Assembly: GCF_018417475.1 (NCBI RefSeq)
Contig: NZ_CP054856.1
Span: 4,247,001-4,311,000, forward strand
Direction of reading: 5' to 3'
Origin: Novosphingobium decolorationis
Lineage (GTDB): Bacteria > Pseudomonadota > Alphaproteobacteria > Sphingomonadales > Sphingomonadaceae
Length of the DNA stretch: 64,000 nucleotides
Made by a program: the position numbers and the translations under genes. Below, in pieces: positions 21,023 through 30,592 of this stretch (positions are counted from its first letter, which is position 1; every line of letters begins with the position of its first letter). The notes below the pieces were generated by a model that saw only the letters and a program-made list of their open reading frames with translations, did not search any database and was not told the DNA's origin.

Positions 21023-22366
21023 ATGACCGCCACCCCCGCATCCGAGGCCGCCACCGAGGCGCCCTGGCCACCTGCGCGCGAAGCCTGGACCGCCGCGTTC
21101 CTGCTCATGCTGGCCTATACGCTGGCCTTTGTCGACCGCCAGGCGCTGGCGCTTCTGGTGCAGCCGATCAAGGAGGACTTCGGGGTCAGCGATACCGCGA
21201 TGAGCCTGCTCTACGGCCTCTCGTTCACGCTGTTCTACGTCCTCGTCGGGATCCCGGTCGCCTGGGTGGCGGACCGCTCGAACCGGCGCAACATCATCGC
21301 GGCCTCGATCTTCATCTGGAGCCTGGCGACGGCGGCCTGCGGCATGGTGCGCAGCTTCACCGGCCTGTTCACCGCGCGCATCGCGGTGGGCGTGGGCGAG
21401 GGCGGCCTTTCGCCCTCGGCCTACTCGATCCTCGCCGACTACTTCCCCAAGGAGAAGCTGGGCCTGGCGATGGGCGTCTACAACATGGGCGTCTACTTCG
21501 GCGGCGCGGGCGCGCTGATCCTGGGTGGCCTCATTGCAGGCGCCATTCCGCCCAATTCCGATGTTCTCATTCCGCTGCTCGGCACGATGAAGGGCTGGCA
21601 CATCATCTTCCTGCTGCTGGGTATTCCGGGCGCGCTGCTCTCGCTTGCGATGTTCCTCGTGCGCGAGCCCAAGCGCCGTGGCAGCGTCAGCGACGCACAG
21701 CCCGCAGCGGCGCCCATGGGCCACTTCTTCAGCCAGCTGCGCACGCACGGACGCGCCTACTTCGGGATCATCGTCGGCTTCTCGCTGATGATCTTCGTGG
21801 GCAACGGCACAGGCGCCTGGATCCCGGCCTTCCTGGAACGTTCCTACGGCATGAACATCAGCGAGATCGGCGCGTCCTATGGCTGGATCGTGTTCTTCTG
21901 CGGCACCGGCGGCGCGCTTTCGGGCGGCTTCGTGGCGAGCGCGCTGGAAAAGCGCACGCCCTATGGCAACCTCAAGGCCGCCGTCATCGGCTTTACCGCG
22001 CTGATCCCGCTTACCATCGGCTTCCCGCTGATGCCGACCGCCTCGCTGGCGCTCGCCGGGATCGGGGCGATGAACTTCTTTGCAGGGTTCAACTTTGGCG
22101 GCGGTCTTGCTGCTCTTCAGGGGCTGACCCCCAACCGCATGCGGGCGATGGTCTCCGTCGTCTACATGCTCTCGATCAACCTGATCGGTTCCACCCTCGG
22201 CCCGACGGCCGTGGCGCTGGTGACCGACCTCGTCTTTGGCGACCCGGCGCGGGTGGGCGAATCCATTTCGCTCGTGTGCGCGGTGGCCTCGCCGCTGGCT
22301 CTCGTCCTGCTGCTGGTGGGCATGGCCGGCCTCAAGGCATCTGCCCGGAAGGAAAATGTGGCATGA
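21023..22366 (+). CDS. MFS transporter, spinster-like
   Basis: Twelve-helix inner-membrane carrier of 447 residues. It contains family landmarks such as FVDRQALALLVQPIKEDFGV in TM1, the loop motif PVAWVADRSNRRNI and GVGEGGLSPSAYSILADYFP. It belongs to the spinster/ACS-type carriers common beside TonB receptors in sphingomonads, and it should move a mono- or oligosaccharide, or an organic acid, from periplasm to cytoplasm. ATG 21023 has GAGAGG six bases upstream. Its stop overlaps the sulfatase start (ATGA), giving tight translational coupling. The LacI-type operator lies upstream. Confidence 0.9.
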   Translation: MTATPASEAATEAPWPPAREAWTAAFLLMLAYTLAFVDRQALALLVQPIKEDFGVSDTAMSLLYGLSFTLFYVLVGIPVAWVADRSNRRNIIAASIFIWSLATAACGMVRSFTGLFTARIAVGVGEGGLSPSAYSILADYFPKEKLGLAMGVYNMGVYFGGAGALILGGLIAGAIPPNSDVLIPLLGTMKGWHIIFLLLGIPGALLSLAMFLVREPKRRGSVSDAQPAAAPMGHFFSQLRTHGRAYFGIIVGFSLMIFVGNGTGAWIPAFLERSYGMNISEIGASYGWIVFFCGTGGALSGGFVASALEKRTPYGNLKAAVIGFTALIPLTIGFPLMPTASLALAGIGAMNFFAGFNFGGGLAALQGLTPNRMRAMVSVVYMLSINLIGSTLGPTAVALVTDLVFGDPARVGESISLVCAVASPLALVLLLVGMAGLKASARKENVA

Positions 22367-24096
22367 AGAACCTCCCCTCGCGCAAGAGCCCACTTGGCGC
22401 GCGCATGAAGAAGCTCGCCCTGGCCCTTGCAGGCACGGCGGCGATTGCCAGCCTGCCGCTGTCCACGGCGCCGGTGCAGGCCCAGTCGGCGGCCCCAAGG
22501 GCCGAAGCCGGCGCGCAGCCGGTGCGCACCGTCGATGGCAAGCCGATGAACATGATCTTCGTGCTTGTCGATGACCTGCGTTTCGATGCCATGGGCTTCC
22601 TGACGCCGGGCCTCAACACGCCCAACATCGACTATCTCGCCAGCCACGGGACCTATTTCCCCAACGCGGTGGTGACTTCTTCGCTGTGCAGCCCGAGCCG
22701 GGCGACGATCCTGACCGGCCAGACCGCGCGCAACCACGGCGTGATCGACAATACCAATTCGAGCGAGAAGGGCCTCACCTTCTTCCCCAGCTACCTTCAG
22801 CAGGCGGGCTACCAGACCGGCTTCTTCGGCAAGTGGCACATGGGCGATGCCAATGCGGACCCGCGCCCCGGATTCGACCGCTGGGTCAGCTTCCAGGGGC
22901 AGGGCACCTATTTCCCGACCGAGCGTCTTTCGCCGGAGGAAATTGCGGCGGGCAAGCGCCAGCAGCTCAACGTCGATGGCGTGGAGGTGAACCGCCAGAA
23001 GTACATCACGACCGAGCTTACCGACTATGCGCTCGACTGGCTGAAGGAGCGCGACACGAAGCAGCCCTTCTTCCTCTACCTCAGCCATAAGGCGGTCCAT
23101 TCCGACCCGACGCCCGAGGAAAGCCACAAGGGCGAATACGCGGATCTTGATGTCGATCTGCCCGAGAGCTGGGCGGACACGCCGCGCAACAACGAAGGCA
23201 AGCCCATGTGGGTGCGCAACCAGCGCAACAGCTGGCACGGCGCGGACTTCCCCTACCACACCGACGAGCCGCTGCCCGAGTATATCCGGCGCTATTACGA
23301 GACGCTGGGCTCGGTCGACGACAGCCTTGGCCGCATCCTCACGTACCTGCGCAAGAACAAGCTCGATCGCAGCACGATGATCGTGTTCTATTCCGACAAC
23401 GGTTTTCTGTTCGGCGACCACGGCCTGATCGACAAGCGCAACGCCTACGAGCCTTCGGTGCGCATGCCGATGGTGGTCTGGGCGCCCGAGATCGTGCCCG
23501 AGGGCAAGACCGTGCCCAACCTGGTGCGCAATCTCGACCTCGCCCCGACGTTCCTCGATCTGGCGGGCGTGGCTGAGCCTGAACAGATGGAAGGCAAGAG
23601 CTTCCTCTCGCTCGCCGAGGGACGCACCGCGCCGGAAAACTGGAAGGCGGGCGACTTCGTCTACGAGTATTACTGGGACTGGCAGTTCCCGCAGACACCG
23701 ACCACCTTCGCCATCGAGCGCGACGGGTGGAAGTACATCCAGTACCACGGCATCTGGGATACCGAGGAACTCTACAACGTGGCGCAGGACCCCGAGGAAC
23801 TGCACAACCGCATCGAGGATCCCGCCCAGCTTGACCGTAAGAACGAGCTGCGCGCCGCCCTCTATGCCGACCTCGCCAACCAGCGGGGCAAGCACGACAT
23901 CCCCTACACGCAGCGCGCCAGCAAGGGCCTGGTCCTGCGCCACAAGGATGGTCACCGCGCGGCCGACTTCCCGAGCGAGTGGTACGCAGAGCCCAACCTT
24001 CCGGGCAAGATGAACGACCTCTATCCTGACACCGAGGCCAAGATCGAGGCCGACCGCAAGGGGGAGCGCTACGTCCCGGACCGCCGCGGCCACTAA
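22363..24096 (+). CDS. Exported sulfatase (formylglycine type)
   Basis: Removes sulfate esters. The 577 residues include a signal peptide (the hydrophobic part starts near residue 16, KKLALALAGTAAIASLPLS) and the alkaline phosphatase-like core. The metal-binding VLVDDLRFDAMGF precedes the signature CSPSRATILTG at Cys109, which must be oxidised to formylglycine. Further motifs are GKWHMGD and, later, YSDNGFLFGDHGLIDK. An internal ATG at 22405 is an alternative start, but the overlap with the MFS stop and a GGAAGG eight bases upstream favour 22363. No formylglycine-generating or anaerobic maturase gene is in the window. Substrate unknown; family S1 sulfatases of this shape often act on sulfated polysaccharides or aryl sulfates. 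Confidence 0.93.
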   Translation: MKNLPSRKSPLGARMKKLALALAGTAAIASLPLSTAPVQAQSAAPRAEAGAQPVRTVDGKPMNMIFVLVDDLRFDAMGFLTPGLNTPNIDYLASHGTYFPNAVVTSSLCSPSRATILTGQTARNHGVIDNTNSSEKGLTFFPSYLQQAGYQTGFFGKWHMGDANADPRPGFDRWVSFQGQGTYFPTERLSPEEIAAGKRQQLNVDGVEVNRQKYITTELTDYALDWLKERDTKQPFFLYLSHKAVHSDPTPEESHKGEYADLDVDLPESWADTPRNNEGKPMWVRNQRNSWHGADFPYHTDEPLPEYIRRYYETLGSVDDSLGRILTYLRKNKLDRSTMIVFYSDNGFLFGDHGLIDKRNAYEPSVRMPMVVWAPEIVPEGKTVPNLVRNLDLAPTFLDLAGVAEPEQMEGKSFLSLAEGRTAPENWKAGDFVYEYYWDWQFPQTPTTFAIERDGWKYIQYHGIWDTEELYNVAQDPEELHNRIEDPAQLDRKNELRAALYADLANQRGKHDIPYTQRASKGLVLRHKDGHRAADFPSEWYAEPNLPGKMNDLYPDTEAKIEADRKGERYVPDRRGH

Positions 24097-24118
24097 GCCA
24101 CGCATCTGACGGAATGAG

Positions 24119-24155
24119 AAAGGCCCGGTCGCTCGTGGGAGCGGCCGGGCCTTTT
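24119..24155 (+). terminator. Rho-independent terminator after the sulfatase
   Basis: Stem AAGGCCCGG...CCGGGCCTT, extended by CGCTC/GAGCG around the loop GTGG and followed by TTTT. It ends the MFS-sulfatase unit. The SGNH gene downstream therefore needs its own promoter. Confidence 0.9.
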
Positions 24156-24353
24156 CCTTGGTTGCATGTCCGTGCGGTACGTTCACGTTGCCAGCCTGTC
24201 CTTCGTGCCGCGCAATCCACGACCGGCCACAAGGAAGGCAGCCCCCGGGGACTGAGAAAGTTCGCCGTTTTCAAGTGCGCCGCGCTGGTCTAGCTCTGCC
24301 CCGAATGAAACGCACTGCGGGAACGTCCCGCTCACGAGAGGATGAGTAGACCC

Positions 24354-25172
24354 ATGCGCCATGCCGCCACCGCGATTGCCGGAGCCCTTGCCCTGAGCAC
24401 AGCACTCGGGGTGCCTGCCGGTGCACAGACGCGCGTGGAGGGCGATCCCCATGTGCAGGACCCGGTGGGCATCGTCGAAGAGCCGTGCCCGCACCATGCG
24501 ATGCCGAGCGACGGGGACGGGTGGCACATCTGGAATCTCCACATGCTGACGCGCGACTTCGGCCAGATGTGCCGCTACGCCGAGGCGAACACGGCGCTCA
24601 AGGCAAAGAACGCTCCGGTGGAGGTTGTCTTCATGGGCGATTCGATCACTGACAACTGGCAGAACATCGACCCGGATTTCTGGACGAACGGCCGCGTGGA
24701 CAGGGGCATCTCGGGCCAGACAACGCAGCAGATGCTGGTGCGCTACCGGGAAGACGTGCTCAAGCTGAAGCCCCGCGCGGTCCATATCCTGGCGGCCACC
24801 AACGACATCGCCGGGAACACCGGGGCGGCGACGATGGCGCAGGTCACCGGCAACATCGAGACCATGGCCGAACTCGCCCGTGCGCACGGGATCAAGGTCA
24901 TCCTGGGCTCGGTGCCCCCGGCAAAGGCCTTTCCCTGGGCGCGCGACAAGCACCCCGATCCCCAGGTGCGCGCGCTCAACGCCTGGCTAAAGGCCTATGT
25001 GGCGCGCGAAGGGTTCACCTATGTCGACTACTGGAGCGCACTTGCGGCCCCCGACGGGGCGATGCGGGAGGGGCTTTCTTCGGACGGCGTGCACCCCACC
25101 GCGAAGGGCTATGCGATCATGGCCCCGCTGGCGAAGGCCGCCATCGCCCATACGCTTGGGAGCGCCGATTAA
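24354..25172 (+). CDS. Exported SGNH/GDSL hydrolase
   Basis: Esterase-fold enzyme of about 272 residues, probably a carbohydrate deacetylase or lipase-like esterase. A signal peptide (MRHAATAIAGALALSTALGV) leads into the SGNH blocks: Ser in FMGDSITDNW, Gly in GISGQTTQQML, Asn in AATNDIAGN, and the Asp-His pair in SSDGVHPTAKGY. An in-frame ATG at 24342 is the other possible start, but its GAGAGG lies only one base away. The gene lies beside a sulfatase and a GH3, which suggests removal of acetyl groups from the same glycan, although a terminator separates them. Its stop overlaps the convergent MORN-protein stop. Confidence 0.9.
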   Translation: MRHAATAIAGALALSTALGVPAGAQTRVEGDPHVQDPVGIVEEPCPHHAMPSDGDGWHIWNLHMLTRDFGQMCRYAEANTALKAKNAPVEVVFMGDSITDNWQNIDPDFWTNGRVDRGISGQTTQQMLVRYREDVLKLKPRAVHILAATNDIAGNTGAATMAQVTGNIETMAELARAHGIKVILGSVPPAKAFPWARDKHPDPQVRALNAWLKAYVAREGFTYVDYWSALAAPDGAMREGLSSDGVHPTAKGYAIMAPLAKAAIAHTLGSAD

Positions 25173-26128
25173 GGACAGTCGTCGGGCGGCTCGGCGTGGA
25201 AAGCGGGCGTGAGAAGTTCATGGTCGAAGGCCTCGACCCGCTCGACCAGCTTGCCGCACCGGCGGATTGTTTCCAGGCGATAGACACCGGGCGCTAGCGA
25301 ATAGCCCATTTCGGCAAGGCGGCGGGGATCGTCGGTTCCGCTCTGGATGACGGTGCGTGTCTCGCAGCCGTTGTACTCGGTGGTCTCCAGCCCGCGGCCG
25401 TGCCCGGGAATGTCGAGGGGATGGCTCTCGCGCCGCATCGAGCCGTCTGGGTTGTAGGCCGCGCCGCGCAGGAAGCGCCCCGCCTCGTCGTATTCGGCCA
25501 AGGCGAGGAGAGTGCCGTCCTTGCTCCACAGCGGTTGCGGACCGACAGGGCGCCCCATGGCGTAGTGCTTGTGGCCGACCGCGCCTGAGCTCCGGAATTC
25601 TACCTGGTCGCCATCGGCGCGACCCTGGCGGTAGTTGCCGAATTCCTTGAGCCGCCCGTCGCGCGCGTAGTTGATGTAGGGGCCGTCGCGCTTGCCCTCG
25701 TGCCAGTGTGCCTTGGAGGCGAGCTGGCCGTTCTCGTGAAAGACGTAGTAGTCGCCCTCAAGGCCGCTGGGGCCATAGGTCCAGCGTTCGAGGAGGGTGC
25801 CGTCTTGCGACCAGTGGCGGTAGAGGCCATCGAGCGCGCCCTCGCTCCAGCTGCGTTCCAGCGCCAGGGCGCCTGTGGGATAGAACTGGCGGTCGAGCCC
25901 GTCCTTGCGCCCGTCGCGGCACTCGACGCGGCGGCGCAAGCTGCCGTCAGCTGCGCGAAGATCGAGAATGCCGGTGAAGGCGTCGCGCTGGGATACGGCG
26001 CAGAGCTCGGCTTCGGAATAGTCGCGCTGGTAGGGCTTCTCGACGGCCTCGGAGGGCGTGCCATAGGCTGGGGCGGCGGCGAGCGCGGCGGCGATGACGG
26101 CCAAACTTCCGTGAATAGGCAAGGACAT
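25169..26128 (-). CDS. Exported MORN-like repeat protein (YwqK family)
   Basis: About 319 residues: a signal peptide (MSLPIHGSLAVIAAALAAAP) followed by tandem MORN_2-type repeats of the pattern G-x-Y-x-x-W/Y...D/N-G-x-L (GLYRHWSQDGTLLERW, GDYYVFHENGQLASKAHWHE, GPYINYARDGRLKEFG). Annotation pipelines often label such proteins 'toxin-antitoxin YwqK antitoxin'. Nothing here supports a toxin-antitoxin role: no toxin partner is seen and the protein is exported. A GTG at 26149 is a possible longer start with an AAGG eight bases upstream. The function is unknown. Confidence 0.8.
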   Translation of the reverse strand: MSLPIHGSLAVIAAALAAAPAYGTPSEAVEKPYQRDYSEAELCAVSQRDAFTGILDLRAADGSLRRRVECRDGRKDGLDRQFYPTGALALERSWSEGALDGLYRHWSQDGTLLERWTYGPSGLEGDYYVFHENGQLASKAHWHEGKRDGPYINYARDGRLKEFGNYRQGRADGDQVEFRSSGAVGHKHYAMGRPVGPQPLWSKDGTLLALAEYDEAGRFLRGAAYNPDGSMRRESHPLDIPGHGRGLETTEYNGCETRTVIQSGTDDPRRLAEMGYSLAPGVYRLETIRRCGKLVERVEAFDHELLTPAFHAEPPDDCP

Positions 26129-26177
26129 GGGGCGCGTTCTACGGATCACGCCCCCGACCTTGCAAGGGAAGTCCGGT

Positions 26178-27386
26178 TCAGGCGGTCACTGCGCGGGTCT
26201 TCTGGAAGCGGGCCAGTGCGATGGCGGCGGCGGCGGCGAGGGTAAGGACGAGCGCGCTCACCATGAACTCGTGCACCGCGCCCAGCGTGTCGAAGCCGAT
26301 CCCGCCCAGCGTTGCGCCCAGGGTAATGGAGACCTGGATGATCGCGACCATCAGGCCGCCACCCGCTTCGGCGTCTTCGGGCACGGTGCGGGCCAGCCAG
26401 GTCCACCAGGCGACAGGCGCGGACGTGGCGGCGAAGCCCCAGATGGCGAGCAGCGGAATGGTGACAGGCAGCATGTCGCCGAACTGGGCAAGGGCCAGCG
26501 CGACCGCGGCCATGACCGCAGGAAGGGCGGCCAGCAGGGCAAACAGGCGCCCCTCGACAATACGCCCGACGACGAGTGTGCCGACGAAGCCCGAACCGCC
26601 TACGACGAGCAGCAGCGTGGAGAGCAACGAGACGCCCACGCCGGTCACCTGTTCCAGGAAGGGGCGCAGGTAGGTGAAGAGCGAAAACTGGCCAATGAAA
26701 AGGAGCGCGACCGTCACGAGGCCCGCGGTCAGAGGAGCATGGCGCAGCAGGTCGAGCAGGCGTCCGCCCTGGGCCTTGCGGTCAGGGTGCAGGCGCGGGA
26801 GCGCAAAGGCCTGCCAGGCTACGGCCAGGACCGCCAGTGGAACAACGCACCAGAACGCGCCGCGCCACCCGATCCATCCGCCCAGCAGGCTTCCCAGCGG
26901 CGCGGCCAGCGTCATCGCCAGCGCATTGCCGCCGTTGATGATCGCCAGCGCCTTGGGCACGTCGGCATCGGGCACGAGGCGGATCGAAACGGCCGCGGAC
27001 ATCGACCAGAAGCCCCCCAGGGCAAGGCCCAGGAACGCACGGCCGGTCATCAGTACGGCGTAGCTGGGCGCAAGCGAGACAAGCACGCTCGCGATGACGA
27101 GGAGCGTGGTCAGGGCAAGCAGGACGTGCTGGCGCTGCAGGCTGCGGGTCAGACGGCCGAGCGAGAGGCTGGCGATGACGGCAAAGAGACCGGAGGCGGC
27201 GATGGTCTGCCCAGCCTGGCCCTCGGTCAGGTCAAGCGAGGCGGCCATCGGGCTCAGCAGGCTGACCGGCAGGAATTCGGAGGCGACCAGCACGAAGCTG
27301 CACAGGGCCATCGCATAGACCGCGCCCCAATGGGCTGGGCTTTCAGACGGCGATGGCGAGGTGGGGGAGGTGTGCGGGGAATTCAT
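26178..27386 (-). CDS. MFS exporter, DHA1 family, NepI-like
   Basis: Twelve-helix drug:H+ antiporter-type carrier of 402 residues. Several stretches match the E. coli purine ribonucleoside exporter NepI closely from memory: EFLPVSLLSPMA, GRAFLGLALGGFWSMSAA and VSIRLVPDADVPKALAII. It is likely an exporter of nucleosides or a small metabolite. It is divergent from a LysR regulator 123 bases away, the usual layout for a regulator controlling its neighbour exporter. Confidence 0.88.
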   Translation of the reverse strand: MNSPHTSPTSPSPSESPAHWGAVYAMALCSFVLVASEFLPVSLLSPMAASLDLTEGQAGQTIAASGLFAVIASLSLGRLTRSLQRQHVLLALTTLLVIASVLVSLAPSYAVLMTGRAFLGLALGGFWSMSAAVSIRLVPDADVPKALAIINGGNALAMTLAAPLGSLLGGWIGWRGAFWCVVPLAVLAVAWQAFALPRLHPDRKAQGGRLLDLLRHAPLTAGLVTVALLFIGQFSLFTYLRPFLEQVTGVGVSLLSTLLLVVGGSGFVGTLVVGRIVEGRLFALLAALPAVMAAVALALAQFGDMLPVTIPLLAIWGFAATSAPVAWWTWLARTVPEDAEAGGGLMVAIIQVSITLGATLGGIGFDTLGAVHEFMVSALVLTLAAAAAIALARFQKTRAVTA

Positions 27387-27509
27387 GGTTATCAGGTCCG
27401 GTTCGGGCAGGTCTGTGCCGTGCGTGGTCGGGGAGCGTGCCCTCTAGGGGATCTCTCGCAATTGAATTAGAGGGTATTTTCTTGAATGCTTTATGAGTAA
27501 GGCTCAGGA

Positions 27510-28406
27510 ATGGAACGCCATGACCTGTCCGACTTCGTTGCCTTCGTGACGATCGCGCGCCTGCGCAGCTTTACCCGTGCGGCGGCACAGCTGGGGGTGA
27601 CACCGTCAGCGCTCAGCCACCGCATGAAGGCGCTGGAGGCGCGTCTGGGCATCCGCCTCCTCAACCGCACGACGCGCAGCGTCTCGCCGACCGAAGCCGG
27701 GGAACGGCTGCTCGGGTCGGTCGGGGCGAAACTCGATGGGATCGAGGCCGATATCGCCCAGCTGGCCGAGCTGCGTGACCGGCCGGCGGGAAACATCCGG
27801 GTGAACTCGGACGAACTGGCCGCGCACAAGATCCTCTGGCCGATGTTGCGCGATTTCCTACCGCGCTTTCCCGACATCAACGTCGAAGTCACCATCGACA
27901 ACGGCTTCACGGACATCGTGGCGAGTGGCGCCGATGCGGGCGTGCGGCTTGGCGGGGTGGTCGAGAAGGACATGATCGGGGTCGCAATCTCGCCGCCGCT
28001 GCGGATGCTCGCCGTCGCCGCACCTGCTTACTTCGCGAAACATGGACGGCCCAGGACACCGCGTGACCTGGTCGATCACGCTTGCCTCAACTACCGCTTC
28101 ACATCGAACGGGGGGATCTACGCCTGGGAGTTCGAGGAGCAGGGGCAGGCGCTCGATGTGCGCGTGGGCGGCCAGCTCATCTTCAACAGCATCTTCCCGA
28201 TCATGCAGGCCGCGCTCGATGGGGCCGGGATCGGGTGCGTGCTCGACATCCATGCGGCCGAGCATCTGGAAAGTGGGGGCCTGGAGGCCGTGCTGGAGGA
28301 CTATTCGCTGCCCTTCGAGGGCTACCAGCTCTATTACCCGAGCCGCCGCCAGCCCACGCCCGCCTTCTCCGAATTCGTGAAGGCGCTGCACTACCGGGGC
28401 GGATGA
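27510..28406 (+). CDS. LysR-family transcriptional regulator
   Basis: Regulator of 298 residues with an N-terminal winged helix-turn-helix (FTRAAAQLGVTPSALSHRMK, about residues 21-40; LLNRTTRSVSPTEAGERLL) and a periplasmic-binding-protein-like effector domain. It is divergent from the NepI-like exporter and probably controls it. The AT-rich stretch around 27460-27490 in the shared spacer is the likely operator and promoter, but I could not define a clean T-N11-A site. Confidence 0.94.
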   Translation: MERHDLSDFVAFVTIARLRSFTRAAAQLGVTPSALSHRMKALEARLGIRLLNRTTRSVSPTEAGERLLGSVGAKLDGIEADIAQLAELRDRPAGNIRVNSDELAAHKILWPMLRDFLPRFPDINVEVTIDNGFTDIVASGADAGVRLGGVVEKDMIGVAISPPLRMLAVAAPAYFAKHGRPRTPRDLVDHACLNYRFTSNGGIYAWEFEEQGQALDVRVGGQLIFNSIFPIMQAALDGAGIGCVLDIHAAEHLESGGLEAVLEDYSLPFEGYQLYYPSRRQPTPAFSEFVKALHYRGG

Positions 28407-28434
28407 ACCGGCCCGGTCGCGCAGCGCTGCGGGA

Positions 28435-30450
28435 TCACGAGATGCGGCGCAAGTGGCGGAAGCGGCCGTAGCGGGTCAGGAGGTCGTCGATGACCTGGGC
28501 ACGGGAGAAGCCGGTGACATCGTGCGGGGCGCTGGCGTCGGAGGCCTGTGCCATGGCGCGGAAGTGGCGGCGTTCGGAATCGTGGGACTTGCGGGTCTCG
28601 GCCCAGACGAAGCTGGGCTTGAGATAGGGGCGGCTACGCACCTGATAGACGAAGTCGCCGCGATCGCCGTGGGCCACGACAAGGCGCACGTGGCCCTTGT
28701 CCGCGTCGAGTTCGGGCACGAGCCCGTTGTCGCGCATCTCGTCCGCCACGGCGTCGAGCGCGGGGCTGACGGTGTCGGTCAGAAAAGCGTCGATCTCGGC
28801 CTCGTGGAAGACACCGGCAATTGCGCCGAGACGGCGCTGCCAGTTCATTTCGGCGCGCGGAGCGGAGGGCGTGAGTGAAGCCGAAAGGTCGCTTGTCTCG
28901 CCTTCACGTTCGCCGTTCAGAGCCTTGAGCAGGCCATAGCACATGAAGACCATGATGATCGCGAAAGGCAGGGCGCTCGCGATCGCGGCGGTCTGCAGTG
29001 CATCGAGGCCACCGGCGACGAGCAGGGCTGCAGCAATGCCGCCCGCGCAGACCGCCCAGAAGATGCGCTGCCACACCGGCGGGTTCTCGGCCGCGCCCGA
29101 GGTGATCATGTCGATCACGAGCGCACCGGAGTCCGCCGAGGTCACGAAGAAGGTGACGATGAGGATGGTCGCGATGAACGAGGTGATCGTGCCGAAGGGC
29201 AGGGCCTGCAGCGTCTCGAACAGGGCGACGGGCATGTTGTTCTTCACGGTTTCGGCAATCGGGGCCACGCCCGACATGTCGAGCGCGATCGCGGTGTTGC
29301 CGAAGACGGTCATCCACAGGAAGGTGAAGAGCGCGGGGACGAGCAGCACGCCGCCCACGAATTCGCGGATGGTGCGTCCGCGCGAAATGCGCGCGATGAA
29401 CATGCCCACGAACGGCGACCAGGCGATCCACCAGCCCCAGTAAAACAGCGTCCAGTCCGCCAGCCAGGGGTTGGGTTCGTACGCGTACATGCGGAAGGTG
29501 CGCGAGACGAGGGCGCCAAGGTAGGCGCCGATGTTCTGGACGTAGGCCTGGAGCAGGAACACGGTCGAGCCGGCAAAGAGGACGAAGCCCAGCAGCAGCA
29601 CGGCCATGATGATGTTGAGCTCGGACAAGCGCTTCACGCCCTTGTCGAGGCCGAGGACGACCGAGAGCGTGGCGAGCGCGGTAATGACCGCGATCAGGAC
29701 CAGCTGTACGGCGGTGTCGATGGGAAGGCCGAAGAGGTAGCTGAAGCCCGCGTTGACCTGAAGTACGCCGAGGCCGAGCGAGGTCGCCACACCGAACATT
29801 GTGCCCAGTACCGCGAAGATGTCGATGGCATCGCCGATGGGCCCATTGATCTTGCGCCCGATCAGCGGGAACAGCGCCGAACGGATGGTGAGGGGGAGGC
29901 CGCGACGGAACGAGAAGTAGGCAAGGGCCAGGCCAACGACGATGTAGACTGCCCAGGCGTGCACGCCCCAGTGGAAGAAGGTCAGCACCAGCGCGCGCCG
30001 GGCCGCATCGATGCTGCCGGGCTCGCCGCTTGGCGGCGAGGCGAAGTGCTGGATCGGTTCTGCCACCCCGAAGAAGACGAGGCCGATGCCCATCCCTGCG
30101 CTGAACAGCATCGCGAACCAGGACAGGTAGCTGTATTCCGGCTCGCTGTCGTCAGGCCCCAGCTTGATGTTGCCGTGCCGGCTGAGCATCAGGAAGATCA
30201 CGAAGACGAGGAAGCCCGCCACCGCCAGGATGTAGAACCATCCGAAATTCTGGACCAGGAACTCCTGGACATGGGTGAAGATCCGTTCCGCGCGCTTGGG
30301 GGCAAGGACAGCCGCCAGTGCGAAGGCGAGGATCAGGACTGCGGAGGTGAAGAACACCGGTGGATTGACCGCCATGCGGAACCCGGATGGGCGTTCTGTC
30401 AGCTCGCTGACGTTCGGATTGGGGGGGGGATCTTCGCTCATCAGGGCCAT
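28435..30450 (-). CDS. BCCT-family betaine/choline/carnitine transporter (BetT-like)
   Basis: Sodium- or proton-coupled carrier of 671 residues for quaternary ammonium compounds, used in osmoprotection or as carbon/nitrogen source. Twelve helices are expected. Family marks include SAGMGIGLVFFGVAEPIQHF (Gly-rich ion site) and the Trp-rich stretch FYWGWWIAWSPFVGMFIARI followed by SRGRTIREF. A C-terminal cytoplasmic domain of about 160 residues (from about residue 510), as in BetT-type osmosensing carriers, follows the last helix. Possible starts are 30450 and 30441; neither has a strong ribosome site. No choline or betaine catabolic genes are adjacent. Confidence 0.93.
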   Translation of the reverse strand: MALMSEDPPPNPNVSELTERPSGFRMAVNPPVFFTSAVLILAFALAAVLAPKRAERIFTHVQEFLVQNFGWFYILAVAGFLVFVIFLMLSRHGNIKLGPDDSEPEYSYLSWFAMLFSAGMGIGLVFFGVAEPIQHFASPPSGEPGSIDAARRALVLTFFHWGVHAWAVYIVVGLALAYFSFRRGLPLTIRSALFPLIGRKINGPIGDAIDIFAVLGTMFGVATSLGLGVLQVNAGFSYLFGLPIDTAVQLVLIAVITALATLSVVLGLDKGVKRLSELNIIMAVLLLGFVLFAGSTVFLLQAYVQNIGAYLGALVSRTFRMYAYEPNPWLADWTLFYWGWWIAWSPFVGMFIARISRGRTIREFVGGVLLVPALFTFLWMTVFGNTAIALDMSGVAPIAETVKNNMPVALFETLQALPFGTITSFIATILIVTFFVTSADSGALVIDMITSGAAENPPVWQRIFWAVCAGGIAAALLVAGGLDALQTAAIASALPFAIIMVFMCYGLLKALNGEREGETSDLSASLTPSAPRAEMNWQRRLGAIAGVFHEAEIDAFLTDTVSPALDAVADEMRDNGLVPELDADKGHVRLVVAHGDRGDFVYQVRSRPYLKPSFVWAETRKSHDSERRHFRAMAQASDASAPHDVTGFSRAQVIDDLLTRYGRFRHLRRIS

Positions 30451-30592
30451 CGTCTACGTATTGGGATCGGATGAGGCAACTTTTGAACGGGAAACTTGTT
30501 GCAGGCCGCCGCGAAACAAATCGGCAATGGGGCGTGCCAGACCTGCGCTGAACGGTGCCTGCGGTGGGAACGAAGCTGTCCCATGTTCACAC

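Noticed and set aside
25169..26128. Antitoxin of a toxin-antitoxin pair
   Set aside because: YwqK-type labels come from the MORN-like repeats. The protein has a signal peptide and no toxin gene is adjacent.
26127..27470. 447-codon forward frame over the NepI-like gene
   Set aside because: Gln/Arg/Gly-rich text with no family likeness; the minus strand gives a 12-helix carrier.
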